This document shows, one piece after another, positions 62,835 to 64,000 of a DNA stretch of 64,000 nucleotides. Within the stretch, counting starts at the first letter, position 1. Every line of letters begins with the position of its first letter. The position numbers and the translations under genes are program-made. The notes below the pieces were generated by a model. It did not search any database and was not told the DNA's origin. It was given only the letters and a program-made list of their open reading frames with translations. The DNA is from Roseimicrobium sp. ORNL1 (GTDB lineage: Bacteria; Verrucomicrobiota; Verrucomicrobiia; Verrucomicrobiales; Verrucomicrobiaceae), in contig NZ_CP049143.1 of the NCBI RefSeq assembly GCF_011044495.1, positions 1,054,001 to 1,118,000 of the forward strand. The letters are read 5' to 3'.

Positions 62835-63668
62835 TCAGTGGGACTGCGCCGTGACTCCGCCCTGGGCGTCCATGCCCATGATGGAGAAGATGCGGTCGCG
62901 GACGGACAGGTAACGCGCGTCATCGAGGTTTCGTGGACGTGGTAAATCCACAATCACCTCCTCTTTGATCGTGGCCGGCCGGCGGCTCATGACGAGCACG
63001 CGGTCCGCGAGCTGCACGGCCTCCTCGATGTCATGCGTGACGAAGAGAATGGTCCTGCCCTCCTGCTGCCAGATGCGCACGAGATCGGCGCGCATTTTCA
63101 ATCGCGTGAGGAAGTCCAGCGCGCCGAAGGGCTCATCCATGTAGAGCACGTGAGCCTCAGCGGCGAGTGCACGGGCGATCTCCACGCGCTGGCACATGCC
63201 GCCGGAGAGCTCGCGTGGGTACGCTTTCTCAAAGCCGGTGAGCCCGACCATTTCGATGTAGTGGCGCACCTGCTTTTCGCGATGTGCCTTGGGGCGATTC
63301 AGCAGGCCGAAGCCGATGTTGTCCTGCACGGTGAGCCATGGAAAGACGCCATTCTCTTGAAACACAAAGATGCGCGAAGGGTGCGGTCCCTGAACCGGCT
63401 CGCCTTCGACCATCGCCGTGCCCCGGGTTTGTTTGATGAAGCCGCCGAGGACATTCAGCAGCGTGGTCTTCCCACAGCCGCTCGGTCCCACAATGCAGAC
63501 AAACTCACCGGGACGGACGGTGAACTGCACGTTCTCCAGCACATGGACGGACTCCTCCGAGCGTCGGCCGGCATAGGTCATCCACAGATCTTCAACTTTG
63601 ATCACGGGAGCCGTGCTCACGTTGCTACCGCTCTTCGCGCCATCCATCTTGTCCATCGCGGCACTCAT
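62835..63668 (-). CDS. ABC importer ATP-binding protein (nitrate/sulfonate/taurine type)
   Basis: About 277 residues. Walker A GPSGCGKTT, Q-loop VFQENGVFPW, signature LSGGMCQRVEIARAL, Walker B VLYMDEPFGALD and H-loop FVTHDIEEA. Highest resemblance is to SsuB/TauB/NrtD-type ATPases. ATG 63668 overlaps the permease stop by 4 bp (TCAT on the plus strand), so the two are coupled. The substrate-binding protein is not in the window. Confidence 0.93.
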   Translation of the reverse strand: MSAAMDKMDGAKSGSNVSTAPVIKVEDLWMTYAGRRSEESVHVLENVQFTVRPGEFVCIVGPSGCGKTTLLNVLGGFIKQTRGTAMVEGEPVQGPHPSRIFVFQENGVFPWLTVQDNIGFGLLNRPKAHREKQVRHYIEMVGLTGFEKAYPRELSGGMCQRVEIARALAAEAHVLYMDEPFGALDFLTRLKMRADLVRIWQQEGRTILFVTHDIEEAVQLADRVLVMSRRPATIKEEVIVDLPRPRNLDDARYLSVRDRIFSIMGMDAQGGVTAQSH

Positions 63669-64000
63669 CGTTGGCCCACCCCCCAGCGTACTTCGTCGAA
63701 CTTCTCCAGGCGCCGCATGAGCAGGTCGAGTCCAAGGCCGATCAATCCAATCATCACCATGCCCGCGACCACGAGGTCGTAACGCTTGCCCGCGTTGCGC
63801 GCGTCGATGATCAAATACCCGAGCCCACCGCCCTGGGTGGCAATCATCTCCGCGGCCACCACCACCAGCCACGCAATCCCCAGCGCGATGCGCAGGCCCG
63901 TGATGATCTGCGGCAGCGTGGCAGGAAGAATGACGCGACGGAAAAGTTGGATGCCGCTGAGGCCGAAGTTCTGCGCGGCACGAAGGTAGACCAGTTGCAT
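63665..64000 (-). CDS. ABC importer permease, cut by the right edge
   Basis: 111 residues of the C-terminal part. Several membrane segments and the EAA-loop-like region NFGLSGIQLFRRVILPATLPQIITGLRIALG, typical of BPD permeases of the SsuC/TauC group. The N-terminal half lies beyond base 64000. It overlaps the ATPase gene by 4 bp and forms a nitrate/sulfonate/taurine-type importer with it. Confidence 0.93.
   Translation of the reverse strand: MQLVYLRAAQNFGLSGIQLFRRVILPATLPQIITGLRIALGIAWLVVVAAEMIATQGGGLGYLIIDARNAGKRYDLVVAGMVMIGLIGLGLDLLMRRLEKFDEVRWGVGQR

Overview
The window looks like a chromosomal segment of a Gram-negative member of the Verrucomicrobiota, probably Verrucomicrobiales. This is inferred from a giant secreted PVC-type haem-binding protein at 22.3-27.0 kb, high G+C, many genes without a Shine-Dalgarno, lipid A and outer-membrane assembly genes, and dispersed palindromic repeats. 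No rRNA, tRNA or CRISPR array was seen.

Layout. 0-3.1 kb: end of an acyl-AMP ligase (cut by the window edge) and an ACP-condensation didomain protein. 2.9-7.0 kb: membrane phosphodiesterase-fold protein, a lipid A acyltransferase/heptosyltransferase fusion, a repeat element and a small membrane protein. 7.0-12.5 kb: ruvB, then the envelope block bamA-ompH/skp-lpxD. 12.6-16.6 kb: hflK-hflC and a convergent C39-like protein, separated by an IS630-type element sitting in their shared CTAG stop. 16.8-22.2 kb: ECF sigma/RskA anti-sigma pair, esterase, hypothetical, VOC protein, nitrilase. 22.3-27.7 kb: the haem protein and a hypothetical. 27.8-31.2 kb: a second ECF sigma/putative anti-sigma/PDZ operon and secreted proteins. 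31.3-37.5 kb: lipoprotein, rlmH, and a 1522-residue PAS histidine kinase. 37.8-41.4 kb: MBOAT/SGNH surface O-acylation pair with a 40-residue membrane protein, and a GIY-YIG protein. 41.5-51.9 kb: a two-component/sigma-54 stress locus. 51.9-55.1 kb: secreted and membrane hypotheticals. 55.3-64 kb: ppc, guaB, a Sel1-repeat protein, a halogenase-like flavoprotein and an ABC importer, cut at the right edge.

The most coherent and potentially new system is at 41.4-51.9 kb. A CHASE3 hybrid kinase, a receiver-kinase and an NtrC-type activator with an intact GAFTGA loop lie between two divergent gene sets. Each set is preceded by a strong -24/-12 (sigma-54) promoter. Leftward: a YciE/YciF-like protein, a CsbD-like protein, a DUF1328 protein and a small lipoprotein, closed by a terminator. 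Rightward: a YqjD/YqjE/YqjK-like trio and an AI-2E-family membrane protein. A degenerate 23-bp dyad lies upstream of both promoters. The inference is a self-contained sigma-54 envelope/osmotic stress regulon, using gene families that in other bacteria are usually run by alternative sigma-70-type stress factors.

Other points of interest: an IS insertion that rebuilt both stop codons it could have destroyed, a ~190-bp MITE-like element present twice in opposite orientation, an inverted REP-like pair at 58 kb, and a perfect 12-bp dyad between ruvB and bamA. All functional calls come from reading translated sequence and motifs by eye; no database search was possible.
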